From the NCBI RefSeq assembly GCF_022376835.1, contig NZ_CP084606.1, positions 248,001-312,000 on the forward strand: a DNA stretch of 64,000 nucleotides. The letters are read 5' to 3'. Shown here one piece after another: positions 1-9,239 of this stretch. Position 1 is the first letter of the stretch. Each line of letters opens with the position of its first letter. The translations under genes and the position numbers were made by a program. This stretch comes from Brucepastera parasyntrophica. GTDB taxonomy: Bacteria; Spirochaetota; Spirochaetia; Treponematales; Treponemataceae. Below the pieces are notes generated by a model that worked only from the letters and a program-made list of their open reading frames with translations, was not told the DNA's origin and ran no database searches.

Positions 1-56
1 TCGCGCTGAAACCGTACAATCCTTTTTTTCAGCGCAGGGCTTAGCGGTTTTTCCAT
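1..56 (-). CDS. 5' end of a leftward gene, cut by the window edge
   Basis: Eighteen codons starting MEKPLSPALKKRIV lie before the window edge on the minus strand. The ATG at 56 is preceded by a purine-rich AGAGAG about 6 bases upstream, a plausible weak ribosome binding site, and an AT-rich stretch (64-80) that could hold a -10 box. It is divergent from the tRNA pair. Too little protein is present to name a family. Confidence 0.5.
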   Translation of the reverse strand, partial: MEKPLSPALKKRIVRFQR

Positions 57-207
57 ATGATTCTCTCTTATAATATATAAATTCCGGTCATCTGCCGGGT
101 CTATTAACCATTATCGGTATATTTCTTAAAACAAATGATTTAGCAAGACCGGAAAAGGGACTTTAGTAATAGTCATTTTATTGCCGGCTACTTTTATAAA
201 ACTGTAC

Positions 208-236
208 TTGACATTTTTTGGGAAATCCTATAGATT
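208..236 (+). promoter_or_regulatory. sigma-70-type promoter of the tRNA-Thr/tRNA-Tyr unit
   Basis: A perfect -35 TTGACA (208-213) is followed by TATAGA (229-234, spacer 15) or TAGATT (231-236, spacer 17). The predicted start near 243 is about 10 bases before the mature tRNA-Thr 5' end. Confidence 0.6.
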
Positions 237-252
237 TCCATTCATTCGCAAT

Positions 253-326
253 GCCAACTTAGCTCAGCTGGCCAGAGCACGTGATTTGTAATCTCGGGGT
301 CCAGGGTTCGAATCCCTGAGTTGGCT
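253..326 (+). tRNA. tRNA-Thr(TGT)
   Basis: Cloverleaf: acceptor GCCAACT/AGTTGGC, D-stem GCTC/GAGC, anticodon loop TTTGTAA with anticodon TGT (reads ACA), and T-arm CAGGG-TTCGAAT-CCCTG. The 3' CCA is not encoded. The anticodon stem CGTGA/TCTCG has one T-T mismatch at its middle pair. Cotranscribed with tRNA-Tyr 24 bases downstream. Confidence 0.95.
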
Positions 327-350
327 GTGCTGTTTAACCGGCGTTTTCAG

Positions 351-432
351 GGGGAGATTCCCGAGCGGTCAAAGGGGGCAGACTGTAAATCTGTTGGCTC
401 AGCCTTCCAAGGTTCGAATCCTTGTCTCCCCA
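351..432 (+). tRNA. tRNA-Tyr(GTA)
   Basis: Class II tRNA with a long variable arm: acceptor GGGGAGA/TCTCCCC, anticodon loop CTGTAAA with anticodon GTA, T-arm AAGG-TTCGAAT-CCTT, discriminator A. CCA is not encoded. It is followed directly by an intrinsic terminator. Confidence 0.95.
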
Positions 433-433
433 A

Positions 434-463
434 AAGCCTTCCTTGTCTGGGAAGGCTTTTTTT
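434..463 (+). terminator. intrinsic terminator after tRNA-Tyr
   Basis: Stem AAGCCTTCC/GGAAGGCTT with a short loop, followed by a run of T. It closes the tRNA transcription unit. Confidence 0.85.
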
Positions 464-497
464 GTACCGGAACGGCATATCCAGGAGCAAAACCGGA

Positions 498-956
498 ATG
501 AACATACCTTTTTACCATAACGGTCTTCGCTTTGAATGCCAAAGATGTTCTTCATGCTGCAGATTTGAGCCCGGAATTGTAAATCTTTCATCACAGGATT
601 TGGAAAAACTGGTAAAATGGTCTACATTAGATACAGATGCATTTATTTCCGGTTTCTGCAGATGGGTTTTAAAAAATGACGGATATGAATATCTGTGTCT
701 GCAGGAAAAGGAAAATTATGACTGCATACTGTGGGATAACGGATGTATTGCATATGAGTCCCGGCCGTATCAGTGTTCATCCTATCCTTTCTGGATATCC
801 CTGCTGTCTGATGAAGACTGGTGGAATATAAACGCGCAGGACTGTCGGGGAATTAACAGCGGAAAAATATATACCTCTGCTGAAATTGAAAATATGATGC
901 AAAAAAGAAGACAGGAGCCGTATATACGCAGGAAAACTGGCGATACTATAAATTAA
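498..956 (+). CDS. YkgJ-family cysteine-cluster protein
   Basis: A 152-residue cytoplasmic protein of the YkgJ (UPF0153) family, whose members are thought to bind zinc or an Fe-S cluster; the reaction is unknown. The N-terminal cluster CQRCSSCC is at residues 14-21, and further family cysteines lie in CILWDNGC and in RPYQCSSYPF. The reading frame is open back into tRNA-Tyr, but the real start is the ATG at 498, which has AGGAG about 10 bases upstream and places the first cysteine where the family has it. The MBL hydrolase follows after 10 bases, so the two are probably cotranscribed. Family assignment is firm; the role is not known. Confidence 0.85.
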   Translation: MNIPFYHNGLRFECQRCSSCCRFEPGIVNLSSQDLEKLVKWSTLDTDAFISGFCRWVLKNDGYEYLCLQEKENYDCILWDNGCIAYESRPYQCSSYPFWISLLSDEDWWNINAQDCRGINSGKIYTSAEIENMMQKRRQEPYIRRKTGDTIN

Positions 957-966
957 AGGTGAAAAA

Positions 967-1926
967 ATGCGTGTTCGATTTTGGGGAGTCAGAGGCTCCA
1001 TACCTACACCCTTATCCTCCGTTCAGATACAAAACCGTATTGCGGCGGTTGTACAGCGCATAACGGCCAGGGATGTTGTCTCTGCGGACAGCAGGGAAAA
1101 ATTTCTGGCGTCTCTGCCCGAATGGCTTTTCGGAACAGTCGGAGGAAATACAGCCTGTGTTGAAGTGGAAAATGCCAACGGCGACTGTATTATTCTTGAC
1201 GCGGGGAGCGGGCTGAGGGAACTTGGCGCCGATATTGACCGGCGGGAAGGCTTTGAAAACGGCAAAACCTATCATATCATTTTTTCCCATTTTCACTGGG
1301 ATCATATCCAGGGACTTCCTTTTTTTAACCAGGCTTACAAGACAAATAACAGAATTATTTTTTACAGCACAAATCCCGATTTCGAGAATATTCTGAGCGC
1401 GCAGATGACCCATCCTTACTTCCCGATACCGATGCTCGGACCGGGAGGATTCGGCGCCGCCATGAAATTCATATATCTTGATCCGGATACGACCAAGTTC
1501 CGTATCGGCACCAGTGTAGTAGGGTGGTACCGCGTAAATCATCCCGGAGGCTGTACGGCGTACTCGATACAGGAAAAAGGAAAAAAAATAATTTACTGTA
1601 CTGATACGGAAATCAGCCGTGATAATTTTGAGCAGAATGAAGAGAACAGGTCATTTTTCGGCAACGCCGATATTCTGATTATTGACGCCCAGTATACGGT
1701 AAGTGAGGCAAGCAGAAAAAAAGGCTGGGGACATTCGGCCTTTTCCCTGGCCGTGGACTTTGCCTTATTCTGGCAGATAAAAAAGCTTGTTTTTTTCCAT
1801 CATGAACCCAGGTATTCGGATAAAAAACTGTATACCTTAAAGCAGTCCGCCGAGTGGCACAGAGGCGCTTCCGGAAACAATCTGGAAATAGAAATCGCGC
1901 AGGAGGGCCTCGATTTAATAGTATGA
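967..1926 (+). CDS. MBL-fold metallo-hydrolase
   Basis: A 319-residue metallo-beta-lactamase-fold hydrolase. The opening MRVRFWGVRGSIPTP and a GGNTACVEV stretch are typical of the PhnP/phosphodiesterase-like branch. The dinuclear metal motif HFHWDH is near residues 107-112; later family elements are NHPGGCTAY, CTDTE and FFHHEPRYSD. Most of the family act on phosphodiester or nucleic-acid substrates, but the substrate here cannot be read from sequence. AAAGGTG lies just upstream of the ATG. The stop overlaps the start of the next small ORF (ATGA), indicating translational coupling. No signal peptide, so cytoplasmic. Confidence 0.85.
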   Translation: MRVRFWGVRGSIPTPLSSVQIQNRIAAVVQRITARDVVSADSREKFLASLPEWLFGTVGGNTACVEVENANGDCIILDAGSGLRELGADIDRREGFENGKTYHIIFSHFHWDHIQGLPFFNQAYKTNNRIIFYSTNPDFENILSAQMTHPYFPIPMLGPGGFGAAMKFIYLDPDTTKFRIGTSVVGWYRVNHPGGCTAYSIQEKGKKIIYCTDTEISRDNFEQNEENRSFFGNADILIIDAQYTVSEASRKKGWGHSAFSLAVDFALFWQIKKLVFFHHEPRYSDKKLYTLKQSAEWHRGASGNNLEIEIAQEGLDLIV

Positions 1927-2108
1927 ACGAAAATAATGCTTTTGCTTACTCCTTTGATACTGATGAAGCAAAGGAACTCCTTCGTGTTCTCAGAAAACAG
2001 GAAGAAGTTATTGCCCCGAATCTGGAGTTTTTTTTTGGATGTCTTGAAAACTATATCTACCAGTTAATGACAATAGAAGAGGCAGAAGATTTTTTTAATG
2101 AAAAGTAA
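1923..2108 (+). CDS. small acidic protein of unknown function
   Basis: A 61-residue ORF, overlapping the MBL gene by 4 bases (ATGA) and the mltG start by 11. It is acidic and predicted helical (FDTDEAKELLRVLRKQEE... ending EEAEDFFNEK), with no membrane segment, cysteine pair or known motif. I do not recognise a family. The tight overlap on both sides is the main evidence that it is translated and implies coupling of the MBL hydrolase, this protein and MltG. Confidence 0.6.
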   Translation: MNENNAFAYSFDTDEAKELLRVLRKQEEVIAPNLEFFFGCLENYIYQLMTIEEAEDFFNEK

Positions 2109-3125
2109 AGTTGCTGTTGTTCTGTTGAGTATTGTTTTAGTAATCATATTTGGTATTTCGGCCTCGTTTTTTATCCTGAACAGCCCCCTGAGTTCAGTGT
2201 CTCCGGATACCGGGCAGGAAAAGCTTTTCAGCATTGCGCGGGGGGCTTCCGTCCGGGCAATTGCCGATGATCTTGCCGCCGAGTCGCTTGTCAGGTCCGC
2301 CGACTTTGTATATTACTACGCCCGTATCAAAAATATGACCTTCCAGGCCGGGACCTTCAGTCTGTCGCCAGCCTATTCGGCAATAGAAAACCTTCGCATT
2401 CTGAGTGAAGGAAAACAGGTCCTCATCAGAATAACCATACCCGAAGGACTTACACTGGGGAAAACGGCGGTACATCTTGAAAACGCCGGGGTCGTTACGG
2501 CTGATGAGTTCATACAGGCCGCATCAAATCCCGAACTGCTCGCGAATCTGGACATTGCAGGAAAAACTGCTGAAGGCTTTCTTTTTCCTGATACCTATTT
2601 TTTTCCGTATAACGAAACGGCTGATTCAGTTGTTATACGTATGGTGGAAACTTTTTTCAGAAGCTGTCCAGGATCGAAAATGTTCCCGAAAATCCGAAGG
2701 AATTGTATGAGAAGGTAATTCTGGCCAGCATTGTTGAGCGGGAATACCAAATCCGGGAAGAAGCGCCTCTTATTGCGAGCGTATTTGCCAACCGGCTTAA
2801 AATAGGGATGGGCCTGCAATCCTGTGCCACAATTGAATATATTATAACGGAAATCCAGGGACTCCCTCATCCGGTACGCCTCTATGACCGTGATCTGGAA
2901 ATCAGGAGTGATTATAATACGTATCTATGGGCAGGATTACCGCCTTCACCCATTTCCAATCCCGGACTTATTGCCCTGAACGCGGCCTTTAATCCGGCAA
3001 AAACAAATTATCTGTATTTCCGGCTTACCGACTCAGAATCCGGCGCCCATACCTTTACCCGTTCCCTTGATGAGCATGTTTCCGCAGGACGGAATCTCAC
3101 GGTCAAAAGGGCAGCCGGAAATTAA
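2098..3125 (+). CDS. mltG: endolytic murein transglycosylase MltG (frameshifted in this sequence)
   Basis: MltG (YceG) is a single-pass inner-membrane lytic transglycosylase that cuts nascent peptidoglycan glycan strands and releases them from the synthases. An N-terminal membrane segment (about residues 5-27) precedes the LysM-like and YceG domains; the catalytic Glu is in LASIVEREY. The gene is split: one frame ends at 2718, the other runs to 3125. Changing T6 at 2652-2657 to T7 joins them smoothly (VETFFQKLSRIENVPENPKE, then LYEKVIL) into 342 residues, a normal length. The catalytic Glu lies after the break, so as written the product would be inactive. The stop overlaps the dnaG start (TAATG). 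Confidence 0.9.
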
Positions 3126-4920
3126 TGAAACGAATCAGCAGCGCCACAATTGATGAAATAAACAAACGGGTAAACATGGTGGAAATTGTCGGCGAATATA
3201 CCCGCCTTGAACAGCGGGGCAGTAACTGGTGGGGCTGCTGTCCCTTTCACAATGAAAAAACCCCGTCTTTTAACATAACACCCGAAAGCAATCTGTTTTA
3301 TTGTTTTGGCTGCGGTCAGAGCGGCAGTGTTATAACATTTATCATGGAAATGGAAAAACTGTCTTTTGTCGAAGCGGTTGAAACACTTGCCAGAAAAACC
3401 GGGGTTGAAGTCATATACGAAGGAACACCGGACGGAACTGAAACCCCGAGAGATAATACCAGAGAACTGCTTATGGAACTGTACAGCAGGGTTGCCGGGA
3501 GTTTCCATTATATTCTTGACAAAACGCCCCAGGGAGAAAAGGCCCGCCGTTATCTTGAATCACGCAAAGTTGCGCCCGAAATAATCGAGAAATTCCAGTT
3601 GGGTTTTGCTCCTGAAGACAGGCGCTGGCTTTTTCAGTTTCTGAAAAAAAAGGATATTCTCCCGAATTTCTTGTAAAATCGGGACTGTTTTCACGGAAAA
3701 ATCCCGAAAGCGCTTTTTTTTCAAACCGGCTGATATTTCCGATACGGGACCGGCGGGGCCAGACTGTAGCATTCGGCGGCCGGATTCTGGAAGGGGACGG
3801 ACCGAAATACCTGAATTCGGGCGATTTACCCCAATTCAAAAAAGGCGAAACGCTTTTTGCCTTTGATCTTGCGCTTCCGGAAATACGCACGACAAAATCG
3901 GTTATTTTCTGCGAAGGATATATGGATGTACTCGCCTGGCACCAGGCAGGAATAACCAACGCGGTTGCCCCTCTGGGTACCGCTTTTACCGGCGAACAGG
4001 CAAAACTGGTCCGATCCTTTGCCGAAACCGTCTACTTGTCATTTGACTCGGATGAGGCCGGAAACAAGGCGACCTTCAAGGCAATTCTTCTGTGCCGTTC
4101 GTTTTCCTTTGATGTCCGCATAATAAGCATAAAAAACGGCAAAGACCCTGCGGATATTTTACAAAATGAGGGCCCGGAAGCATTGAAAAAACTTCTTAAA
4201 ATGTCTATATTGGATATTGATTACCTTATTGAAAATGCGGAAAAACGTTTTGATATAGGTAATCCTGAAGGAAAAACCAGAGCCTCAGCCTTATTATTTC
4301 CATATATTGAGGTACTGGAATCTGATATTCAAAGGGAGTCAACAATACACAGGCTTTCCACCGCGTTTGGAATAAGTGAAAAGGCGCTGCTGTCCGATTA
4401 TAATAACAGAAAGCAGCCGCAATCCGTAAGATCCCAAAACGGAAAAGAAACATCCTCTCGTGCGGAAAGCCAGCAAATTAGAAGAAATGCGGAATTGCGG
4501 GCGGTTCTGGCCGTTGCGGCCAACCAGTCGTTTTTCCCGCTAATGCGCGCAAGCCTGTCTTCCGATGATTTTGAAACACCTGTTGCAAAAGAACTTTTTA
4601 TCGCATTGGAAGAATGTTACCGTACTGATTCGGTAAGTTATGACAATCTTCTTGCCCGGTGTGAGGGTGAAAATCTCCGGAAATTGATTACCGAAACGGT
4701 TACAAACGGAGAATTTGCCGAAAATACACAAAAAATTATAGAGGACAGCATATTATTGATCAGACGGAACAATCTGGAAAAGAAAAAAAACAGGCTTGTA
4801 GCCCGGATGAATCTGTTTTCAGGTACTACTATGGATGATATGACTTCTCTCAGGGAAATGATGACTGAAAAACAGTCTATCGATGAAGAATTAACAAAAA
4901 TGAAGGACACGAACGAATGA
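3125..4920 (+). CDS. dnaG: DNA primase DnaG (frameshifted in this sequence)
   Basis: DnaG makes RNA primers at the replication fork together with DnaB. The CHC2 zinc finger (CPFH...YCFGCGQSG) is near residues 40-65, followed by the primase core and TOPRIM domain with CEGYMDVLA and SFDSDEAG, then a C-terminal helicase-binding region. The first frame stops at 3676; extending A8 at 3644-3651 to A9 gives LKKKGYSPEFLVKSGLF and continues in the second frame to 4920, for a total of 598 residues, the usual size. The stop overlaps the rpoD start (ATGA). The neighbourhood mltG-dnaG-rpoD is a replication/transcription operon like the macromolecular-synthesis operons of other bacteria. Confidence 0.95.
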
Positions 4921-6664
4921 CGGATCTTGAGCTCGATCCAGCTGTTATTAAATTGTTTGAGTATGCAAAAGAAAAAAAGTCCTGAGTTGGGATGAATTGA
5001 ATGATCTGCTTCCCGAATCAATTTTGAATTCGGAAAAAATGGATCAGATTCTTGTACTTCTTGAACAAAAGAAAATTCAGCTTCTGGAAGAAGACGCTTC
5101 CGGTGAAGATGAAACAAGGGATCAGGATAAAAAGAATAACGAACCTGACCGGAAACGGCTGGTTTACAACAATGAAAAAGACGCCTCAATCGATGACCCC
5201 ATAAGGCTTTATCTCCGTGAAATAGGGAAAGAAAATCTGCTTTCTGCGGAACAGGAAGTAGAACTTTCCAAAAAAATGGAGAAGGGTGAGAATATTATCA
5301 AGAATGTCATAAAAAATTCAGGGATGATTATTCCTGAATTTTACGGCATAGCGCAAAAGGCCTTTTCAAAAATCGATCCCCATGAAAGCAACAAACCCCG
5401 GAAAGAATTGAATGAAGAAATGGCTGAAAAACGCCGGTTAAAACAATTATACGGAGAAAGCCTGAAAGCGGTGCTTCCGGACATCAAACAGTATATGCTT
5501 CTGAAAAAACGCCTGTATGAGCGCGACCAGACGGCAAGTGTATATGATGATCCCGAGCTGCTTGAACTGCGTGAGCGTATTCTCCCTATTTTACAGGAAA
5601 CAGATATTCAGTCCGAAGAAATTGACAGGTTTTCGGAAAAATTTATAGAAGCGACCCGTAAAATAAAGGAATACCGGCGGCGGCAGGAAAAAAAGGAAAA
5701 GGAACTGCGCATTTCAGATTACGGGGAACTCCGCAATCTGGGAAAACGGATAGCGATTCCGCGTGAACGGACAAAACTTGAGCAGGAACTCGGAATTACC
5801 GCCAACGAAATAAAGGAAATTTATACCCAGATCCAGGTCATAAACCGCAAGCTGAGAAAGCTTGAGTATGATTTTGAAAACACGGTTGAAGAAATCATGT
5901 CCATGACCCGTGAAATACACTACGGCCGCGTAACTATGAAAAATGCCAAGGACCGCCTCATTAACGCTAACCTCAGGCTGGTTGTTTCAATTGCAAAAAA
6001 ATATACAAACCGCGGCCTTCATTTTTTTGACCTCGTCCAGGAAGGCAATATAGGTCTTATCAAGGCCGTTGAAAAATTCGAATACCGCAAGGGATACAAG
6101 TTTTCGACTTACGCTACCTGGTGGATCAGGCAGGCGATAACCCGTTCAATTTCGGACCAGGCAAGGACAATCCGTGTACCTGTCCATATGATTGAACAGA
6201 TAAACAAGGTTGTGCGGGAATCACGGCAGCTTATGCAGCGTCTCGGAAGGGAGCCTACCGATGAAGAAATAGCCGAACAGCTTGGCTGGAATGTCAGCAG
6301 GGTAAAACAGGTAAAGAATGTTGCGCGGGAGCCCATTTCACTTGAAACGCCCATTGGTGAAGAAGAAGATTCCCTTCTCGGCGATTTTATTGAAGATAAG
6401 GATGTGGAAAATCCGGCCAATCAGACGGCCTTTATGCTTTTGCAGGAACAGCTCCGGTCCGTACTTTCAACATTGCCTCCGAGGGAACAGGAAGTATTAA
6501 AAATGAGGTTCGGTCTTGATGACGGCTATTCCCTTACCCTCGAAGAAGTGGGACTGTATTTTAATGTTACCCGTGAACGTATACGCCAAATCGAGGCAAA
6601 GGCATTAAGAAGACTGCGCCATCCGCGGAGAAGCCGTAAACTTAAGGATTATCTTGACAACTGA
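4917..6664 (+). CDS. rpoD: primary sigma factor RpoD (frameshifted near the start)
   Basis: The housekeeping sigma-70 factor. The natural start is the ATG at 4917 ([20 protein letters not shown]), overlapping the dnaG stop. A7 at 4972-4978 must be A8 to read on into [13 protein letters not shown]; otherwise only a truncated start at 4997 is open. Region 1.2 ([20 protein letters not shown]), a long non-conserved insert, region 2 ([20 protein letters not shown] and the -10-reading [10 protein letters not shown]), region 3 and region 4.2 ([18 protein letters not shown]) are all present. Corrected length is 582 residues. It ends inside a 17-bp perfect hairpin (6663-6701). Confidence 0.95.
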
Positions 6665-6701
6665 GTCAATTTCAAAACTCGGTTAGTTTTGAAATTGACT
6701 C
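6663..6701 (+). repeat. 17-bp perfect palindrome at the rpoD 3' end
   Basis: GAGTCAATTTCAAAACT, loop CGGTT, then the exact reverse complement. The left arm overlaps the rpoD stop codon. No T-run follows, so it is not a classic terminator. Its core, ATTTCAAAA...TTTTGAAAT, is shared with the elements at 6747 and 29299. Confidence 0.8.
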
Positions 6702-6746
6702 TCTCGAAAGTGTGTTAAACACATTTTCTACATTACATATAGAGTA

Positions 6747-6780
6747 GCGATTTCAAAATCTGCCATTTTGAAATCGCCTC
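6747..6780. repeat. dispersed palindromic repeat, copy A
   Basis: GCGATTTCAAAAT, loop CTGCC, ATTTTGAAATCGC (perfect 13-bp stem) followed by CTC. Read on the minus strand, 28 of its first 29 bases match the element at 29299-29335, making these two copies of one repeat in opposite orientation. It lies in the rpoD to zinc-ribbon gap, just upstream of that gene's ribosome binding site. Confidence 0.8.
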
Positions 6781-6800
6781 AACTGATTAAGGAAATAAAT

Positions 6801-7673
6801 ATGGGAGAAACACACATGGTAATGACAGAGGTTCTGGAAAAACTGAAGACGCTGCAGGATATTCTTGCACAAAAGAATAAGGTCGAAACAGCTATTAATG
6901 ATGCCCCTAAACTTCTTTCAACGCAGGAAGAACTTCTGGCCCGCCTTAAGAAAGGCTATATTGAGAAAAACGAATTGTATGAAAAAACCCGGCACAATCT
7001 TACAACACTGAAAATGGAATTATTTGATGCCGAGGGCGCCCGCGAAAAGGCCGAAAAGGCAATGGATACTATTACCACTCAAAGAGAATATGAAGCCCTT
7101 GATAAGGAAATCCGCGAAGCGGGCGAACGTGAACAGACCGTACGCAAGGAAATCCAGAAAGAAGACAGAACTTTCCAGGAATTAAAGGAAGATCTGAAAA
7201 GAGAAGAAGCACTCATTGCACAGCAGGAAGAAGAACTGAATGAAAGAAAGGTCAAATTATCCGAAGAAATTGAAGCAATGAACAAGGAATTAAACGATTT
7301 GAAAGAGGCTGAAGAGGCGGTTTCTCCGGGTCTTAATCCTGAAACCAAATTCAAGCTTGAACGTATTATCAAGAGTAAACAGGGAATCGGTATCGTAGCG
7401 ATCCATGGGAATGTATGTACCGGCTGCCATATGATCCTTCCGGCGCAATTCGCCAATGAAGTCAGGGTAGGCGACAAGATTGTTTATTGTCCCTATTGCA
7501 GCCGCATTCTGTTCTATCTTGAATCCGCCGATGGTGAAGATGTATTCTTTAATGAAGAGGACGCCGGAAGCCTTGCAGATCTCGATGATTTTATGGATGA
7601 TGAAGAAGGCGACGGGGAAGACGCTGACGATGACAGCGACCTTGATGATGATAAAATGGATTATGAAGATTAA
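6801..7673 (+). CDS. coiled-coil C4 zinc-ribbon protein
   Basis: A 290-residue protein of the family with a long coiled coil followed by a C4 zinc ribbon (zf-RING_7/CT398-like), widespread next to housekeeping genes and of uncertain role in nucleic-acid or protein binding. A charged coiled coil covers about residues 10-190; the ribbon pairs are CTGCHMILP and CPYCSRILF; the last 40 residues are almost all Asp/Glu. The start at 6801 has AAGGA 8 bases upstream; the ATG at 6816 with GGGAG is an alternative. rnpB begins 3 bases after the stop, so its transcript must run into or next to RNase P RNA. Confidence 0.8.
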   Translation: MGETHMVMTEVLEKLKTLQDILAQKNKVETAINDAPKLLSTQEELLARLKKGYIEKNELYEKTRHNLTTLKMELFDAEGAREKAEKAMDTITTQREYEALDKEIREAGEREQTVRKEIQKEDRTFQELKEDLKREEALIAQQEEELNERKVKLSEEIEAMNKELNDLKEAEEAVSPGLNPETKFKLERIIKSKQGIGIVAIHGNVCTGCHMILPAQFANEVRVGDKIVYCPYCSRILFYLESADGEDVFFNEEDAGSLADLDDFMDDEEGDGEDADDDSDLDDDKMDYED

Positions 7674-7675
7674 TG

Positions 7676-8084
7676 GCAGAGAGCAGTGGAAACCGCTGAT
7701 AGTCTGATGGCTGTCAGAGGAAAGTCCGGGCTCCTTCGGAAATGATGCCGGCTAACGGCCGGGCGGCGGTTTCATAAGGGACCGCCGACAGACAGTGCCA
7801 CAGAAAAAATACCGCCGGTTTTTTGCCGGTAAGGGTGAAAAGGCGGGGTAAGAGCCCACCACGCATCCGGTAACGGAAGCGGTATGGCAAACCTCATCAG
7901 GAGCAAGGTCAAGCAGTAAAAGGGTTTTCCGACCCATGGGTTTTCCGTTTTACGGAAAACCCGATTTTACGGGTTGACTGCAAAAAATATCTGGCAACAG
8001 ATATTCTGAAGATAGATGGTTTCCGGCTGTGCTGTTCCTGACGGAATCAGCGCGGCATACAGAATCCGGCTTATTGCTCTCTGC
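7676..8084 (+). ncRNA. rnpB: RNase P RNA, bacterial type A
   Basis: The catalytic RNA of RNase P, which trims tRNA 5' leaders. Diagnostic conserved blocks are AGAGGAAAGTCCGGGCTCC near the 5' end, GGTAAGAGCCCACC in the middle, and AGATAGATGG and ACAGAATCCGGCTTA near the 3' end. The ends are set by the terminal helix GCAGAGAGCA (7676-7685) with TGCTCTCTGC (8075-8084), followed directly by T6 (8085-8090), so the P1 helix also acts as terminator. At about 409 nt it is normal for the type. The stem GGGTTTTCCG/CGGAAAACCC near 7940 is an internal P12-like helix. Confidence 0.95.
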
Positions 8085-8100
8085 TTTTTTTATTCGAGGC

Positions 8101-8202
8101 GAGGGTTTAATACCCTCAGACCGCAGGTCTGCCCTGATCAGCGGCGGCTTTTAAAAAAAACTAAAAAATGTTAGTTTTTGCAGGTTCCATGGTATTAAAC
8201 CC
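8101..8202. repeat. nested inverted repeats between rnpB and the TPR gene
   Basis: GGGTTTAATACC at 8103-8114 is the exact reverse complement of GGTATTAAACCC at 8191-8202. Between them lie local hairpins: GAGGG/CCCTC (8101-8117), CAGACC-GCA-GGTCTG just after, and AAAACTAA/TTAGTTTT near 8156-8178. The right arm overlaps the proposed TPR start at 8189. Confidence 0.6.
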
Positions 8203-9204
8203 GAGACTGATTCCTCGGGAGAGAAAAATATTCTGCTGTCCTGCGGCGGAGTATTTTATTGTGAGGTTGTAAATATATTTTATGAAAAAAAATACCTTCT
8301 TACTTCACGGCATTCGATTTTTAATTTAGGAATACTTTTCCTTATACTGGGTATCCTGATTGTAACTATTGTTTTGATAGGTGTTTTTTATTTCAGAAGC
8401 AGCAGGGCTTCACTTCCGTCAATTTCATCCGTGTATGCAGACTGGAATAATCAGGATTATGAATCCGTATATAAAAATACCTCGCTGATTCTTAATAAAC
8501 GTCCTCTGGACGGGGAAGCCCTTGCTCTGAATGGTTTCGCGGCATATTATATGTATGTCGGGCAGACAGAGCCTTCGGCAGCGTATATGTATCTTGATTC
8601 GTCAATAACCAATTTGAGGAAGGCCTGGTATCGGGTATCCGATACGGAAAAACCTCAGATTTCATATATTCTGGGAAAAGCATATTATCATCGGGGCCAT
8701 TATTATTCCGATCTCGCCATGAAATACCTTGACTATGCTGACAGCGCCGGTCTCCAATATGATGATTTGCAGGAATTCCGCGGTCTCGCTGCTGCCCAGC
8801 TTGGCGAGTATGAGATTGCGATTGACGCTTTCACCGAGGCCCTTGCGAAAAAACCTTCAGATTTACTGCTGTATACTATAGCCCAGAATTATAATAATAT
8901 AGGTGATATTGAAAAATCAAAACAGTATTTACTGGAAACAATCAGAACAACAAACGATGAGGTGCTTCAGCTCAAATGCAGATACATGCTGGGGGAAATT
9001 CTTTTTTTCGAGGGCGACATTGAAGATGCGAAAAAAGAATTCGACTTAATTCTCGAAAAAGATGAGAATTCTGCTGACGCGCATTATGGTCTTGGTGTAA
9101 TATATGAAAATCAGGGGGATCTGGTCCGCGCACGCGCAGAGTGGCGCCGCGCCATCAGATTAAATCCGGTTCATCCCGGCGCCCGTCAGAAACTTAATTT
9201 ATAA
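8189..9204 (+). CDS. membrane-anchored TPR protein upstream of mreB (frameshifted near the start)
   Basis: A single membrane segment ([20 protein letters not shown]) followed by about 250 residues of tetratricopeptide repeats (for example [20 protein letters not shown]), facing cytoplasm or periplasm. The open frame before 8374 continues back without a start codon. The ATG at 8189 ([15 protein letters not shown] 5 bases upstream) joins that frame if A5 at 8224-8228 is read as A6, giving [17 protein letters not shown] and a 338-residue protein. Its position before mreB suggests a scaffold for the elongation machinery. The TPR part is firm; the corrected N-terminus is inference. Confidence 0.75.
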
Positions 9205-9239
9205 GTTTGCTTATAGATATTGTAAAGGAGCTTCCGGAT

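Noticed and set aside
321-497. Extension of the YkgJ frame to 321, inside tRNA-Tyr
   Set aside because: The tRNA and its terminator occupy this stretch, and AGGAG plus an ATG at 498 gives the proper start.
3644-4978. Programmed frameshifting at A-runs in dnaG and rpoD
   Set aside because: A-rich slippery runs can frameshift, but single-base losses occur in unrelated genes at A, T, G and other runs, with no shared downstream structure. Undercalled homopolymers explain all of them.
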